Positions 14,158 to 21,337 are shown, counted from the first letter of the stretch. The stretch is DNA of 27,921 nt from DASXBA01 sp046729895 (GCA_046729895.1 JBKPHP010000272.1:1-27921), one strand, 5' to 3'. Translations and numbers: made by a program. Notes: a model not told the origin generated them from the sequence alone.

Positions 14158-14964
14158 ATGCACACACAAGCCGAGGCTCCCGAGAGGGAGCCTCTCTCGG
14201 TAGACGGCACGGGCGTCGCGCTGAGCGGCGTGGAACGCAGCTACCGCAGTCGGCGCCGCGAGGTCGTCGCGCTATCGGGGCTCGACCTCCAGGTCCGGGC
14301 CGGCGACGTGATGGCGGTCGTCGGCCCCTCCGGATGCGGGAAGTCGACCCTTCTCGAGCTCGCCGCGGGCCTTCAGGAGCCGGACGAGGGCGCCGTCGTC
14401 GCGATGGGCGCGAGCGACGCAGCCGGGCGCCGCGCCGCCTGCGCCTACATGCCGCAGCGCGACCTGCTGCTCCCCTGGCGGGACAGCCTTGGCAACGCCG
14501 CCCTCGCGCTCGAGTGCCAGGGCGTGCGGCCCGCCGAGGCCCGTCGCCGGGCCGCGCCGCTGTTCGACCGCTTCGGGCTTGCGGACTTCGAGCATGCCCG
14601 GCCGGCCGACCTGTCGGGAGGCATGCGCCAGCGCGTGGCCTTCATGCGCGCCCTCCTTCCCGGCAGGCCGGTTCTGCTGCTCGACGAGCCGTTCGGGGCC
14701 CTCGACTCGATCACCCGGGCGTCGATGCAGGGCTGGCTGGCCGAAGCGCTGACGGAGGAGCCCCGCACCGTGCTGCTCGTTACGCACGACGTGCAGGAGG
14801 CGCTCTTCCTCTCCGATCGCGTAGCGGTCCTCTCGCCCCGCCCCGGACGTGTCGTCGCGGAGCTCGAGGTGACGCTGCCGCGGCCGCGCTCCCGCCGAGC
14901 GGTCGTCACCGATCCCGAGTTCGGCCGGCTCGAGCGGCTCGCCCTGGAGGCGCTCGGGGCATGA
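14158..14964 (+). CDS. thiZ: ABC transporter ATPase, thiamin precursor (ThiZ-like)
   Basis: A 268-residue ABC ATPase of the nitrate/sulfonate/taurine-type family that includes ThiZ. Walker A is GPSGCGKSTLLEL (Lys62), the Q-loop is YMPQRD, the signature is DLSGGMRQRVAFMRALL, Walker B is VLLLDEPFGALDSI, and the H-loop lies in LLVTHDVQEALFL. I use ATG 14158 because it immediately follows the riboswitch and is served by the GGAGG inside it; the frame is open upstream to GTG 14065, but that stretch is the aptamer itself. It overlaps the permease gene by ATGA. The riboswitch and downstream ThiY-like protein indicate uptake of a thiamin pyrimidine (HMP or formylaminopyrimidine). Confidence 0.9.
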   Translation: MHTQAEAPEREPLSVDGTGVALSGVERSYRSRRREVVALSGLDLQVRAGDVMAVVGPSGCGKSTLLELAAGLQEPDEGAVVAMGASDAAGRRAACAYMPQRDLLLPWRDSLGNAALALECQGVRPAEARRRAAPLFDRFGLADFEHARPADLSGGMRQRVAFMRALLPGRPVLLLDEPFGALDSITRASMQGWLAEALTEEPRTVLLVTHDVQEALFLSDRVAVLSPRPGRVVAELEVTLPRPRSRRAVVTDPEFGRLERLALEALGA

Positions 14965-15716
14965 GGCGCTACGCGCTCGCCGGGTTGCTGTTGGGCCTGT
15001 TCGTCCTCGCCTGGCAGGGAGTGGCCTCCCTCCACGCGGTCGATGACCTCACGCTCGCCTCCCCCGTCGAGACCATGCGGGCCCTGCGCGACGACTGGTC
15101 CCTCCTCATGGACAACGCCGGCGTTACGCTCGTCGAGGTGCTCCTGGGCCTGGCGATCTCGATCGCCGCCGGCGCGGGCTTCGCGATCGCCATGCACATC
15201 TGGCGCCCGCTACGCGAGGCCGCCTACCCCCTGCTCGTGGCGTCCCAGGCGATCCCGATCGTGGTGCTCGCCCCGATCTTCGTGCTGGCCTTTGACTATG
15301 GAATGGGGCCCAAGCTCGCGATCGTGGCGCTGATCTGCTTCTTTCCGATCACGGTCAACGTGCTGGACGGGCTGCGGAGCGTCGAGCCCGAGCTGCTGAA
15401 GCTGATGCGGAGCCTGGGCGCCTCTCGCCTCCAGTCGCTCATCAAGGTGGAGCTGCCGTCGGCTCTGCCCTTCTTCTTCAGCGGGCTCAGGATCGCAGCC
15501 ACCGTGTCGGTGATCGGCGCCGTGTTCGGCGAATGGGCCGGCGCCGACGAAGGGCTCGGCCGGCTCGTCCTGCTGGGCAACAACCAGCTCCAGACGCCGC
15601 GGGTGTACGCGGGAATAGTGATCCTGACCGTGATGGCCGTGGCGCTCTTTGCGCTGGCCGGTCTGGCGGAGCGGCTCGTCTGTCCCTGGAACCGAAAGGA
15701 GGCCCCGTCCGCTTGA
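14961..15716 (+). CDS. thiX: ABC transporter permease (ThiX-like)
   Basis: A 251-residue inner-membrane permease with about six helices. It starts MRRYALAGLLLGLFVLAWQ and ends in a short cytoplasmic tail, NRKEAPSA. The EAA loop that docks the ATPase is recognisable in LMRSLGASRLQSLIKVELPSALPFFFSGLRIA (about residues 148-179). ATG 14961 overlaps the ATPase stop (ATGA), and the stop overlaps the TTG start of the binding-protein gene (TTGA), so all three proteins are made by coupled translation. The family is shared with sulfonate and riboflavin importers; the thiamin assignment rests on the riboswitch. Confidence 0.9.
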   Translation: MRRYALAGLLLGLFVLAWQGVASLHAVDDLTLASPVETMRALRDDWSLLMDNAGVTLVEVLLGLAISIAAGAGFAIAMHIWRPLREAAYPLLVASQAIPIVVLAPIFVLAFDYGMGPKLAIVALICFFPITVNVLDGLRSVEPELLKLMRSLGASRLQSLIKVELPSALPFFFSGLRIAATVSVIGAVFGEWAGADEGLGRLVLLGNNQLQTPRVYAGIVILTVMAVALFALAGLAERLVCPWNRKEAPSA

Positions 15717-16717
15717 CCCGACCCCTGCTCGCCGCGCTCGCTCTGCTGGCGGTGCTCATCACCACCGGCTGCGGCGAGAAGAAGGAGGTGCTCGAGCCGA
15801 AGGGCTCCAAGCAGCTCGAGCTGCTGCTCGACTTCTTCCCGAACGCGGACCACGCAGGCATCTACGCGGCCCAGGCCGATGGCTACTTCAAGCAGGCCGG
15901 CCTCAACGTGAAGATCCGGCAGCCGGCGGACCCCTCGGCCCCTCTCAAGCAGGTGGCCGCCGGCCGCGTGGACCTGGCGATCTCCTACGAGCCGGAGGTG
16001 CTGCGGGCACGCGACAGGGGCCTCCGCGTGGTGGCGGTCGGGGCGCTGGTGAACAAGCCGCTCACCTCGATCATCTCGCTCCCGCGGGCCCACGTCCGCC
16101 GACCGGCGGACCTGAAGGGCAAGACCGTGGGCACCGCGGGAATCGACTACCAGACCGCTTACCTGCGCACGATCCTCGTCGATGCCGGCGTCGACCCGGG
16201 GACGGTCAAGCAGCGCAACGTCGGCTTCAACCTCAACCCCGCGCTGCTCACGAAGAAGGTCGACGCGACGCTCGGTGGCTACTGGAACTACGAGGGGGCG
16301 GAGCTGCGGCTACAGGGCCGCAAGCCGCGTATCATCCCCGTCGACCGGGCCGGCGTCCCCTCCTACGACGAGCTCGTGCTGGTGGCTCGCGAGGAATCCC
16401 TTCAGCGGGAGAAGGCCAAGATCCGGGCCTTCATCGGCGCGCTCTCGCGAGGCGCCCGCGCGCTGCGCCGCAATCCCGACAAGGGCATCCAGGGTCTCCT
16501 CGAGGCGAACCCCGACCTCGATCCGAAGCTCCAGCGCGCGGCGGTGAAGGTCACGCTGCCGCTCTTCTTCCCCCCGGAGGGCAAGCCGTTCGGCTACCAG
16601 GATCCGGAGGCGTGGGACCGGTTCACGGGCTGGATGCGCGACAACAAGCTGCTCGTAAAGACGCCCAGCGCCAAGGACGCGTTCAGCAACGAGCTGCTGC
16701 CCGGCTCGGGGCTGTGA
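15713..16717 (+). CDS. thiY: ABC substrate-binding lipoprotein (ThiY/NMT1-like)
   Basis: A 334-residue lipoprotein that captures the substrate outside the membrane. The signal segment RPLLAALALLAVLITTGCGEKKE carries a lipobox with Cys about residue 20. The mature part opens with LELLLDFFPNADHAGIYAAQADGYFKQAGLNVKI, the characteristic NMT1/THI5-like (ThiY) opening. SYEPEVLRARDRG, PADLKGKTVGTAGIDYQTAYL and LGGYWNYEGAELRLQG also fit periplasmic HMP/formylaminopyrimidine-binding proteins. The start is TTG 15713, with a strong AAAGGAGG (15695-15702) 10 bases upstream and TTGA overlap with the permease stop. The exact pyrimidine cannot be read from sequence. Confidence 0.88.
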   Translation: MTRPLLAALALLAVLITTGCGEKKEVLEPKGSKQLELLLDFFPNADHAGIYAAQADGYFKQAGLNVKIRQPADPSAPLKQVAAGRVDLAISYEPEVLRARDRGLRVVAVGALVNKPLTSIISLPRAHVRRPADLKGKTVGTAGIDYQTAYLRTILVDAGVDPGTVKQRNVGFNLNPALLTKKVDATLGGYWNYEGAELRLQGRKPRIIPVDRAGVPSYDELVLVAREESLQREKAKIRAFIGALSRGARALRRNPDKGIQGLLEANPDLDPKLQRAAVKVTLPLFFPPEGKPFGYQDPEAWDRFTGWMRDNKLLVKTPSAKDAFSNELLPGSGL

Positions 16718-16735
16718 GGCTCGGAGTCCGGAGCT

Positions 16736-17134
16736 CTACGACTCGTCCAGATCCAGGGCCGCCGAGTTGATGCAGTAGCGCTGGCCGGTGGGGCCCGGGC
16801 CGTCGGGGAAGACATGTCCCAGGTGCGAGCCGCAGCGGGCGCACAGCACCTCGGTCCGGGTCATCCCGAGGCTGTGGTCCTGCTCAAGCTCGACGGCGTC
16901 GGCCACCGAGGGCTCGGTGAAGCTCGGCCAGCCGGTACCGGAGTCGAACTTCGAATCCGAGCTGAACAGCTCGTTGCCACACGCCCCGCAGCGGTAGATG
17001 CCGTCCTCCTCGGAGTACGTGTAGGCGCCGGTGAACGGCGGCTCGGTCCCCTTCTCTCGCAGCACCCTGTAGCGCTCCGGCGGCAGCTCCTCGCGCCACT
17101 GCTGCTCTGTCTTGTCGATCCTCTCGGTAGCCAT
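16736..17134 (-). CDS. msrB: Peptide-methionine (R)-S-oxide reductase MsrB
   Basis: A 132-residue enzyme that reduces methionine-R-sulfoxide in oxidised proteins. It contains the whole MsrB fold: WREELPPERYRVLREKGTEPPFTGAY at the N-terminus, the zinc cysteines CGAC and CARC, the segment SKFDSGTGWPSFTEP, CGSHLGHVFPDGP, and the catalytic Cys121 in QRYCINSAALDL. It is the cysteine form, of standard single-domain length. ATG 17134 lies 6 bases after TACCAT (17146-17141) with no Shine-Dalgarno sequence, suggesting a leaderless mRNA. It converges on the thiamin-precursor operon with an 18-base gap. Confidence 0.97.
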   Translation of the reverse strand: MATERIDKTEQQWREELPPERYRVLREKGTEPPFTGAYTYSEEDGIYRCGACGNELFSSDSKFDSGTGWPSFTEPSVADAVELEQDHSLGMTRTEVLCARCGSHLGHVFPDGPGPTGQRYCINSAALDLDES

Positions 17135-17140
17135 GGTTCA

Positions 17141-17146
17141 ATGGTA
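17141..17146 (-). promoter_or_regulatory. -10 box of msrB (leaderless type)
   Basis: TACCAT ends 6 bases before ATG 17134, the same spacing as at the EVE-domain gene. The surrounding bases are the most AT-rich in this stretch. Confidence 0.45.
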
Positions 17147-17177
17147 TTCACTGCCCCTGGCGACCGGGGACTGGCGG

Positions 17178-17477
17178 CTAGCGCTTGAGCAGGTGGACGT
17201 CGACGAGGAAGGAGCGGGTGCCCGCGATCTCGATTGCGCGCTCGCGCCGGCGCCCCCGCGCACGGACGCTCGGCGCCCGCCGCGGGCGGCGCAGGACCCT
17301 CGCCAGCATCCAGGCTGCCACCCCGGCCACGAAGCCGATGGTGCCGGCGGCGACCACTGCGGGCAGCGGCGGTGGCACGGGGCGGTCGATTACGCGCGGC
17401 TCGGCAAGCACCGGCAGCGGCCGGACGTCGGCCTGGGACTGCTCGGGCGGGGCGCGGTGCTCGGCGGGCTCGGGCAA
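17178..17477 (-). CDS. Hypothetical single-helix membrane protein
   Basis: A 99-residue protein with a Pro/Glu-rich N-terminus, one membrane helix (AVVAAGTIGFVAGVAAWML, about residues 40-58), an Arg-rich segment (RVLRRPRRAPSVRARGRRRER) and a well-formed C-terminus, AIEIAGTRSFLVDVHLLKR. The positive-inside rule puts the C-terminus in the cytoplasm. The start is TTG 17477, 10 bases after TAGACT (17493-17488). It lies 31 bases downstream of the GNAT-fold gene on the same strand and may be co-transcribed with it. No family is recognised. Confidence 0.55.
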   Translation of the reverse strand: MPEPAEHRAPPEQSQADVRPLPVLAEPRVIDRPVPPPLPAVVAAGTIGFVAGVAAWMLARVLRRPRRAPSVRARGRRRERAIEIAGTRSFLVDVHLLKR

Positions 17478-17487
17478 CGGTCAGGCG

Positions 17488-17493
17488 AGTCTA
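17488..17493 (-). promoter_or_regulatory. -10 box of the single-helix protein gene
   Basis: TAGACT ends 10 bases before TTG 17477, in the gap after the GNAT-gene stop. The 10-base spacing equals that at 1308 and 8224. Confidence 0.35.
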
Positions 17494-17508
17494 CCCGCGC
17501 GAGCGGCG

Positions 17509-18636
17509 TCAGGCGAGCGGCCGCTCGTAGACCCGGTAGCGCTTGGCGATCTTGCCCCCCATCGCCTCCATTCCGCGGTTCATCGACCTGTTGGTCTCGA
17601 GGATCCAGCCCATCTCTCCCCACTTGACGCGGTGCCGTGCGGCCGTATCGAAGTGCTCTATGTAGAGGCCGGCCGCCACGCCGGTGTGCTGGTACTCGCG
17701 CTTCACCCCGAGGAAGCCAACCCGGCAGCGGTCGATGATCCGGCGCCTGCGCAGAAAGTGCCACCAGCCAGAGGGCAGGATGCGGCCGTTCATCCGGCGC
17801 AGCACCTGGTTGATGTCCGGCACCGTGATCGCCACCCCCACGGGCTTGCCCTCGGCGGTCTCGGCCATCATGAACCAGGCCGGGTCGAAGACCAGCTGGA
17901 GCTCCAGGGCGTACGCGTCGATGTCTTCCTTCGAGTACGGGACGAAGCCCCAGTTGCGCTTCCAGGCCTCGTTGTAGATCTCCCGGAAGGCCTCCAGGTC
18001 ACGGCGCAGCGTGCGGCGCCGCATGCGCCGGATCCGGATGCCGTACTCCGGCTCGAGCTTCTCGGCCAGCTCGAAGAGCACGGGGAGGATCTTCTTCCGG
18101 TCGGAGATGTAGAGCTCCCACATCCATAGGTCCACGGCCTTCTCGAGGCCTACCTCCTCGCAGAGCCTCTGGTAGTAGGGCGGATGCCAGGGCTGCTTGA
18201 CCATGGGCTCACGCTCGAAGCCCTCGTAGAGGACCCCGGCCTCGTCGTTCATGCTGAAGTCCATCGGCCCGACCATGCGGTCGCAGCCGCGCTCGCGGAG
18301 CCAGCCGGAAGCGGCCTCCAGGAGGGCCTTGATCGCCTCGAGGTCCTCCGCCAGCTCGAGAAAGCCGAACATCCCCCAGTCGGTGTGGTGGTAGTCGTTG
18401 AACGCGTGGTCGATCTGGGCGCTGATTCGCCCCACCACGCGGCCGTCCCGACGGGCCAGGAACAGCTGGGCCTGGGCGTGCTTGAAGTAGGCGTTGAAGC
18501 GCGGGCTCAGGAAGAGGCGACGCTCGAGCCGCAGCGGGGGAACCCACTGGGGGTCGTTAGCATGCAGCCGGAACGGAAGCTCGATGAACTCCCGCCGCTC
18601 GCGGCGCGAGGAGACCGGGCTGACCTCGAGCGACAC
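17509..18636 (-). CDS. GNAT-fold acyltransferase-like protein; possible ceramide synthase
   Basis: A 375-residue protein of a widespread uncharacterised GNAT-superfamily group, about twice the size of a simple acetyltransferase. The N-terminal half carries the family phrase FIELPFRLHANDPQWVPPLRLERR and FLARRDGRVVGRISAQIDHAFN. The middle has MVGPMDFSMNDEAGVLYEGFEREPMVKQPWHPPYY. The C-terminal half has CRVGFLGVKREYQHTGVAAGLYIEHFDTAARH, which resembles a GNAT acyl-CoA-binding region, and ends ETNRSMNRGMEAMGGKIAKRYRVYERPL. Start GTG 18636 lies 8 bases after TACAGT. It diverges from the serine-palmitoyltransferase-like gene with 17 bases between start codons. Bacterial ceramide synthase (bCerS) is reported as a GNAT-type protein, so this is a candidate; sequence alone does not prove that role. 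Confidence 0.8.
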   Translation of the reverse strand: MSLEVSPVSSRRERREFIELPFRLHANDPQWVPPLRLERRLFLSPRFNAYFKHAQAQLFLARRDGRVVGRISAQIDHAFNDYHHTDWGMFGFLELAEDLEAIKALLEAASGWLRERGCDRMVGPMDFSMNDEAGVLYEGFEREPMVKQPWHPPYYQRLCEEVGLEKAVDLWMWELYISDRKKILPVLFELAEKLEPEYGIRIRRMRRRTLRRDLEAFREIYNEAWKRNWGFVPYSKEDIDAYALELQLVFDPAWFMMAETAEGKPVGVAITVPDINQVLRRMNGRILPSGWWHFLRRRRIIDRCRVGFLGVKREYQHTGVAAGLYIEHFDTAARHRVKWGEMGWILETNRSMNRGMEAMGGKIAKRYRVYERPLA

Positions 18637-18644
18637 GGCGCGGC

Positions 18645-18650
18645 ACTGTA
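18645..18650 (-). promoter_or_regulatory. -10 box of the GNAT-fold gene, in a divergent gap
   Basis: TACAGT ends 8 bases before GTG 18636. It fills most of the 17-base gap between two divergent start codons, so promoter elements for the plus-strand gene must overlap it or lie inside the GNAT gene. Confidence 0.45.
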
Positions 18651-18653
18651 GCG

Positions 18654-19913
18654 ATGCCCACTGCGACGGATCTCTTCGAGAAGGCACGCACTCACGAGCG
18701 GCTGGAGCAGCTCCAGGCCGCGCGTCAGCTCGACCTTCTGCCCTACTTCCGCCTGCTCGAGGGACAGGCCGGGCCGATCGTTGAGATGGAGGGGCGCAGC
18801 CGGATCATGCTGGGCGGCAACAACTACCTCGGACTGACCGGCGACGAGCGGGTCAAGCGCGCCGCGCACGACGCGCTCGAGCGTTACGGCACAGGCGTCA
18901 CCGGCTCGCGCTTCATGAACGGCACGCTGCCGATCCACCTCGAGCTCGAGCGCGACCTCGCGGAGTGGACGGGGGAGGCGGACGCCCTGGTCTACACCGC
19001 CGGCTACTTGGCGAACGTGGGCTGCATCGCGACACTGCTCGACCCGGGCGACACCGTGATCTGCGACGCCGGGGATCACGCTTCTATCCTCGACGCGGTA
19101 TCGATGTCCCGGGCGCGCATCCGCCCCTTCCGGCACGGGCGCCTGGACAAGCTGGAGACCATGCTGGAGCGCGCGGAGGGCGACGGCGGCGGCGTCCTTG
19201 TGGTGGTGGACGGGGTCTTCTCGATGGAGGGTGACCTCGCCGACGTTCCCCAGATCGCGCGCCTCTGCCGGGAGCACGGCGCGCGGCTGATGGTCGACGA
19301 GGCCCACGGCGTGGGCGTGCTGGGAGCGCGGGGGACCGGCGCCTGCGAGGCGTACGGCGTGGAGGAGGAGGTCGACCTGAGGATGGGGACGTTCTCGAAG
19401 TCCCTCGCCTCCTGCGGCGGCTTCATCGCCGGCCCGGCGGAGGTGATCGACTTCCTGCGGGTGCAGTCGCGCTCCTTCATGTTCACGGCGTCGGCTGTGC
19501 CGGCGGCCGTGGGCGCGGCGCTGGGTGCGCTGCGGATCATCCGCTCCCGCGAGGGACCGGAGCTCTTCGCCCGCGTGCTGGCGAACGCCCGATACCTGCA
19601 CGACAGCCTCCGGGAGCTCGGCTACCAGGTGCTCGAGCCCACGCGCATGCCGGACGGATCCGAGCTCGTCACGCCAATCGTGCCCGTGGTCATCGGGGAC
19701 GACTGGCGCGCGGTGCTGTTCTGGAAGGCTCTCTACGACGCCGGTGTCTACGTGAACGTCGCCCTCTACCCGGCAGTGGCGCGGGGTGGCGCGCTGCTCC
19801 GGACGAGCGTGATGGCCACGCACGAGCGCGAGCAGCTCGATCGCGCGCTCGATGCGTTCGAGCGGGTCAAGGGCACGGTGCCGGACGAGCCTCCGGCGGA
19901 GGTTCCCTCCTGA
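18654..19913 (+). CDS. Serine palmitoyltransferase-like alpha-oxoamine synthase
   Basis: A 419-residue PLP enzyme of the alpha-oxoamine synthase family (SPT, KBL, BioF), which condense an amino acid with an acyl-CoA or acyl-ACP and lose CO2. His142 in DAGDHASILDA stacks on PLP, Asp215 and His218 lie in DEAHGVGVLG, and Lys249 in GTFSKSLASCGGF binds PLP. The wording favours SPT: GVTGSRFMNGTLPIHLELE (KBL usually has SRFICGTQ), FSKSLASCGGFIAG, and SRSFMFTASAVPAAV. It starts PTATDLFEKARTHERLEQL with no membrane anchor, as in soluble bacterial SPTs. No acyl-carrier protein or bio/tdh gene is adjacent. KBL or an uncharacterised oxoamine synthase remains possible. There is no clear ribosome site. Confidence 0.85.
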   Translation: MPTATDLFEKARTHERLEQLQAARQLDLLPYFRLLEGQAGPIVEMEGRSRIMLGGNNYLGLTGDERVKRAAHDALERYGTGVTGSRFMNGTLPIHLELERDLAEWTGEADALVYTAGYLANVGCIATLLDPGDTVICDAGDHASILDAVSMSRARIRPFRHGRLDKLETMLERAEGDGGGVLVVVDGVFSMEGDLADVPQIARLCREHGARLMVDEAHGVGVLGARGTGACEAYGVEEEVDLRMGTFSKSLASCGGFIAGPAEVIDFLRVQSRSFMFTASAVPAAVGAALGALRIIRSREGPELFARVLANARYLHDSLRELGYQVLEPTRMPDGSELVTPIVPVVIGDDWRAVLFWKALYDAGVYVNVALYPAVARGGALLRTSVMATHEREQLDRALDAFERVKGTVPDEPPAEVPS

Positions 19914-19966
19914 GGGACCGAGGATCGCGGACGATCGTCGGCGAGCCTCATAAGGCCAGAGGACCG

Positions 19967-20152
19967 CTAGCGCGGGCCCGGGCGACGGTCCAAGATCTCG
20001 AGCGCCCTGGCACGGATGAGGTCGAGGTTCTGCTGAACTCGGCCGCCGGCTACACCCCTCGGCACGGAGGTCGCTGCCAGAGGCTTGAGGCCAGACTCGC
20101 GCGCCTCCTCCGCGCGTCCCCGGGCTACCTCCCAGTTGATCAGCGAGCTCAT
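19967..20152 (-). CDS. Small hypothetical protein (61 aa)
   Basis: A 61-residue basic protein starting MSSLINWEVARGRAEEARE, probably a helix, and ending ALEILDRRPGPR. Its ATG overlaps the stop of the upstream 95-residue gene (TGATG), so it is made by translational coupling. No Cys, no membrane segment and no recognised domain. Small helical proteins opening in this way are frequent in Solirubrobacterales-type genomes, which I recall rather than can show. It converges on the SPT-like gene; a GACGATCGTC palindrome (19930-19939) lies in the gap. Confidence 0.55.
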   Translation of the reverse strand: MSSLINWEVARGRAEEARESGLKPLAATSVPRGVAGGRVQQNLDLIRARALEILDRRPGPR

Positions 20153-20439
20153 CAGGCGGTCTCGGCGGCGTGCCGCCAGGCTCGCAGACCGATAAAGCCG
20201 ATGTGCCGGTTCTGTTGACCGGCCCTCATCCGAAGCAACTGCACGAGCTCGGCCGTCGGGTGGAAGGGATCCGCTACCGCGTCGCCACTGTCGAGTGCGA
20301 CGGCGGCCCGCAGTTCGCCGTCTATGAAGCCGAGCAGCGCGTCGCCGCTGGGCGCCGAGCGGCTGTCCAGCTCCGCCAGCCGGCCGATCTCCCGGCGGTC
20401 TGCTTCGGTCGAGTGCCTGATCGTGATCGCTCTGCCCAT
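20152..20439 (-). CDS. Small conserved protein, GNAT-like remnant fold
   Basis: A 95-residue protein starting MGRAITIRHSTEADRREIGRLAELDSRSAPSGDALLGFIDGELRAAVALDSG. This reads like the first strands of a GNAT domain (an IRxATxxD opening, then a GELRAAVAL strand) without the acetyl-CoA loop. Then comes DPFHPTAELVQLLRMRAGQQNRH. ATG 20439 has AAGGGGG 5 bases upstream. An in-frame ATG at 20517 would add 26 residues and lies 8 bases from TAGTAT, so the same promoter could give a nearly leaderless longer form and a Shine-Dalgarno-driven shorter form. The downstream 61-residue gene is coupled to it. Function is unknown. Confidence 0.7.
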   Translation of the reverse strand: MGRAITIRHSTEADRREIGRLAELDSRSAPSGDALLGFIDGELRAAVALDSGDAVADPFHPTAELVQLLRMRAGQQNRHIGFIGLRAWRHAAETA

Positions 20440-20525
20440 CTCGGCCCCCTTCTCGTGGTCTCTCGCCTGAAACGACCCTGGGCGCCCGTCTGTGAGGTCG
20501 TAACCACTGTTCGTCATTAGGAGGT

Positions 20526-20553
20526 ATACTACACCACCGAAAGGCTTTTGCAA
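20526..20553 (-). promoter_or_regulatory. Sigma-70-type promoter for the small-protein operon
   Basis: On the minus strand TTGCAA (20553-20548), a 16-base spacer and TAGTAT (20531-20526) form the best core promoter in this region. Transcription would start near 20519, two bases before ATG 20517. The surrounding 20510-20610 segment is unusually AT-rich for this window. Confidence 0.6.
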
Positions 20554-20610
20554 GTTACGAACTGCTGATAGCCTCCATTAGCGACACTTCTCACCTAACC
20601 ACCTAAAGGG

Positions 20611-21177
20611 ATGACAGGCCACGAGTCAACCAAGCCCGCCCCCGAGCCGCTCGCGCTCGTTCAGCGGTTCGTGAACAGCCTGGACTACGAGGACCACGAC
20701 GAGGAGCTGGGCACGCCCGACGAGCTGCGCGACTGGCTGGCGGAGCGCGAGCTCATGGGCTCCGACGAGCAGGTCAGCGAAGGCGACCTGCGACGTGCGA
20801 TCGACGTCCGCGAAGGCCTCAGGGCGCTTCTGCTGACGAATAACGGCGAGCCGCTCGACGAGCCCGCCGTGCAGCGACTCGAGCGTGCGGCGAGCCGCGC
20901 CGGCGTGAAGGTCAGCTTCACGCAGGAAGGGCAGCCGGAGCTGGTGCCCGACGCCATCGGCGTAGACGGGGCGATCGGCCGGCTCATGGCGATCGTGGCC
21001 GCGGCGGCCCGTGACGGGTCCTGGGAGCGGCTGAAGGCCTGTCCCCGCGACAACTGCATGTGGGCCTTTTACGATCGCTCGAAGAACCGCTCGGGCCGCT
21101 GGTGCAAGATGGAGGTCTGCGGCAACGTGGAGAAGGCGCGCTCGTATCGCGAGCGCCACAAGCCCGAAGCCGCCTAG
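20611..21177 (+). CDS. CGNR zinc-finger (ABATE) protein
   Basis: A 188-residue protein of the ABATE/CGNR family, thought to be stress-linked transcriptional regulators in actinobacteria. The N-terminal ABATE-type region includes PLALVQRFVNSLDYEDHDEELGTPDELRDWL and LRRAIDVREGLRALLLTNNGEPL. The C-terminal zinc finger has two cysteine pairs, CPRDNC and CKMEVC, followed by GNVEKARSYRERH. The CGNR name motif is VCGNVEKARSY here, so CGNV replaces CGNR. ATG 20611 follows AAAGGG with almost no spacer. It diverges from the small-protein operon across a 93-base AT-rich gap. DNA binding is inferred from the family. Confidence 0.9.
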   Translation: MTGHESTKPAPEPLALVQRFVNSLDYEDHDEELGTPDELRDWLAERELMGSDEQVSEGDLRRAIDVREGLRALLLTNNGEPLDEPAVQRLERAASRAGVKVSFTQEGQPELVPDAIGVDGAIGRLMAIVAAAARDGSWERLKACPRDNCMWAFYDRSKNRSGRWCKMEVCGNVEKARSYRERHKPEAA

Positions 21178-21178
21178 A

Positions 21179-21193
21179 CCGGCCGCTTGCCGG
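21179..21193 (+). terminator. Candidate terminator hairpin
   Basis: CCGGC-CGCTT-GCCGG begins one base after the CGNR gene's stop. It is short but fully GC-paired and correctly placed; no T-run follows. Confidence 0.35.
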
Positions 21194-21263
21194 CTATGCG
21201 GCGAGACCGGACCGGCTGAGCCTGGCGCGCTGGGGCTGTGTGGGCCGCGTCACGGCGGGCGTC

Positions 21264-21337
21264 CTACGTCCCGACGGTCCGGCTGGTCTTCCCGCCAGTT
21301 GTCTCTACGTCCCGACGGTCAGGATGATCTTCCCGCG
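21264..21337. repeat. Duplicated 3' end of the quinone oxidoreductase gene
   Basis: Bases 21305-21337 encode the last ten residues and stop of the oxidoreductase on the minus strand. A copy with 29 of 33 bases identical lies at 21264-21296, a 41-base offset, and still reads as ten residues ending TVGT plus a TAG stop. Confidence 0.85.

Noticed and set aside
18654..19913. Calling the PLP enzyme KBL or BioF outright
   Set aside because: The motif wording is closer to serine palmitoyltransferase and no tdh or bio genes are adjacent, so the broader SPT-like call is safer.
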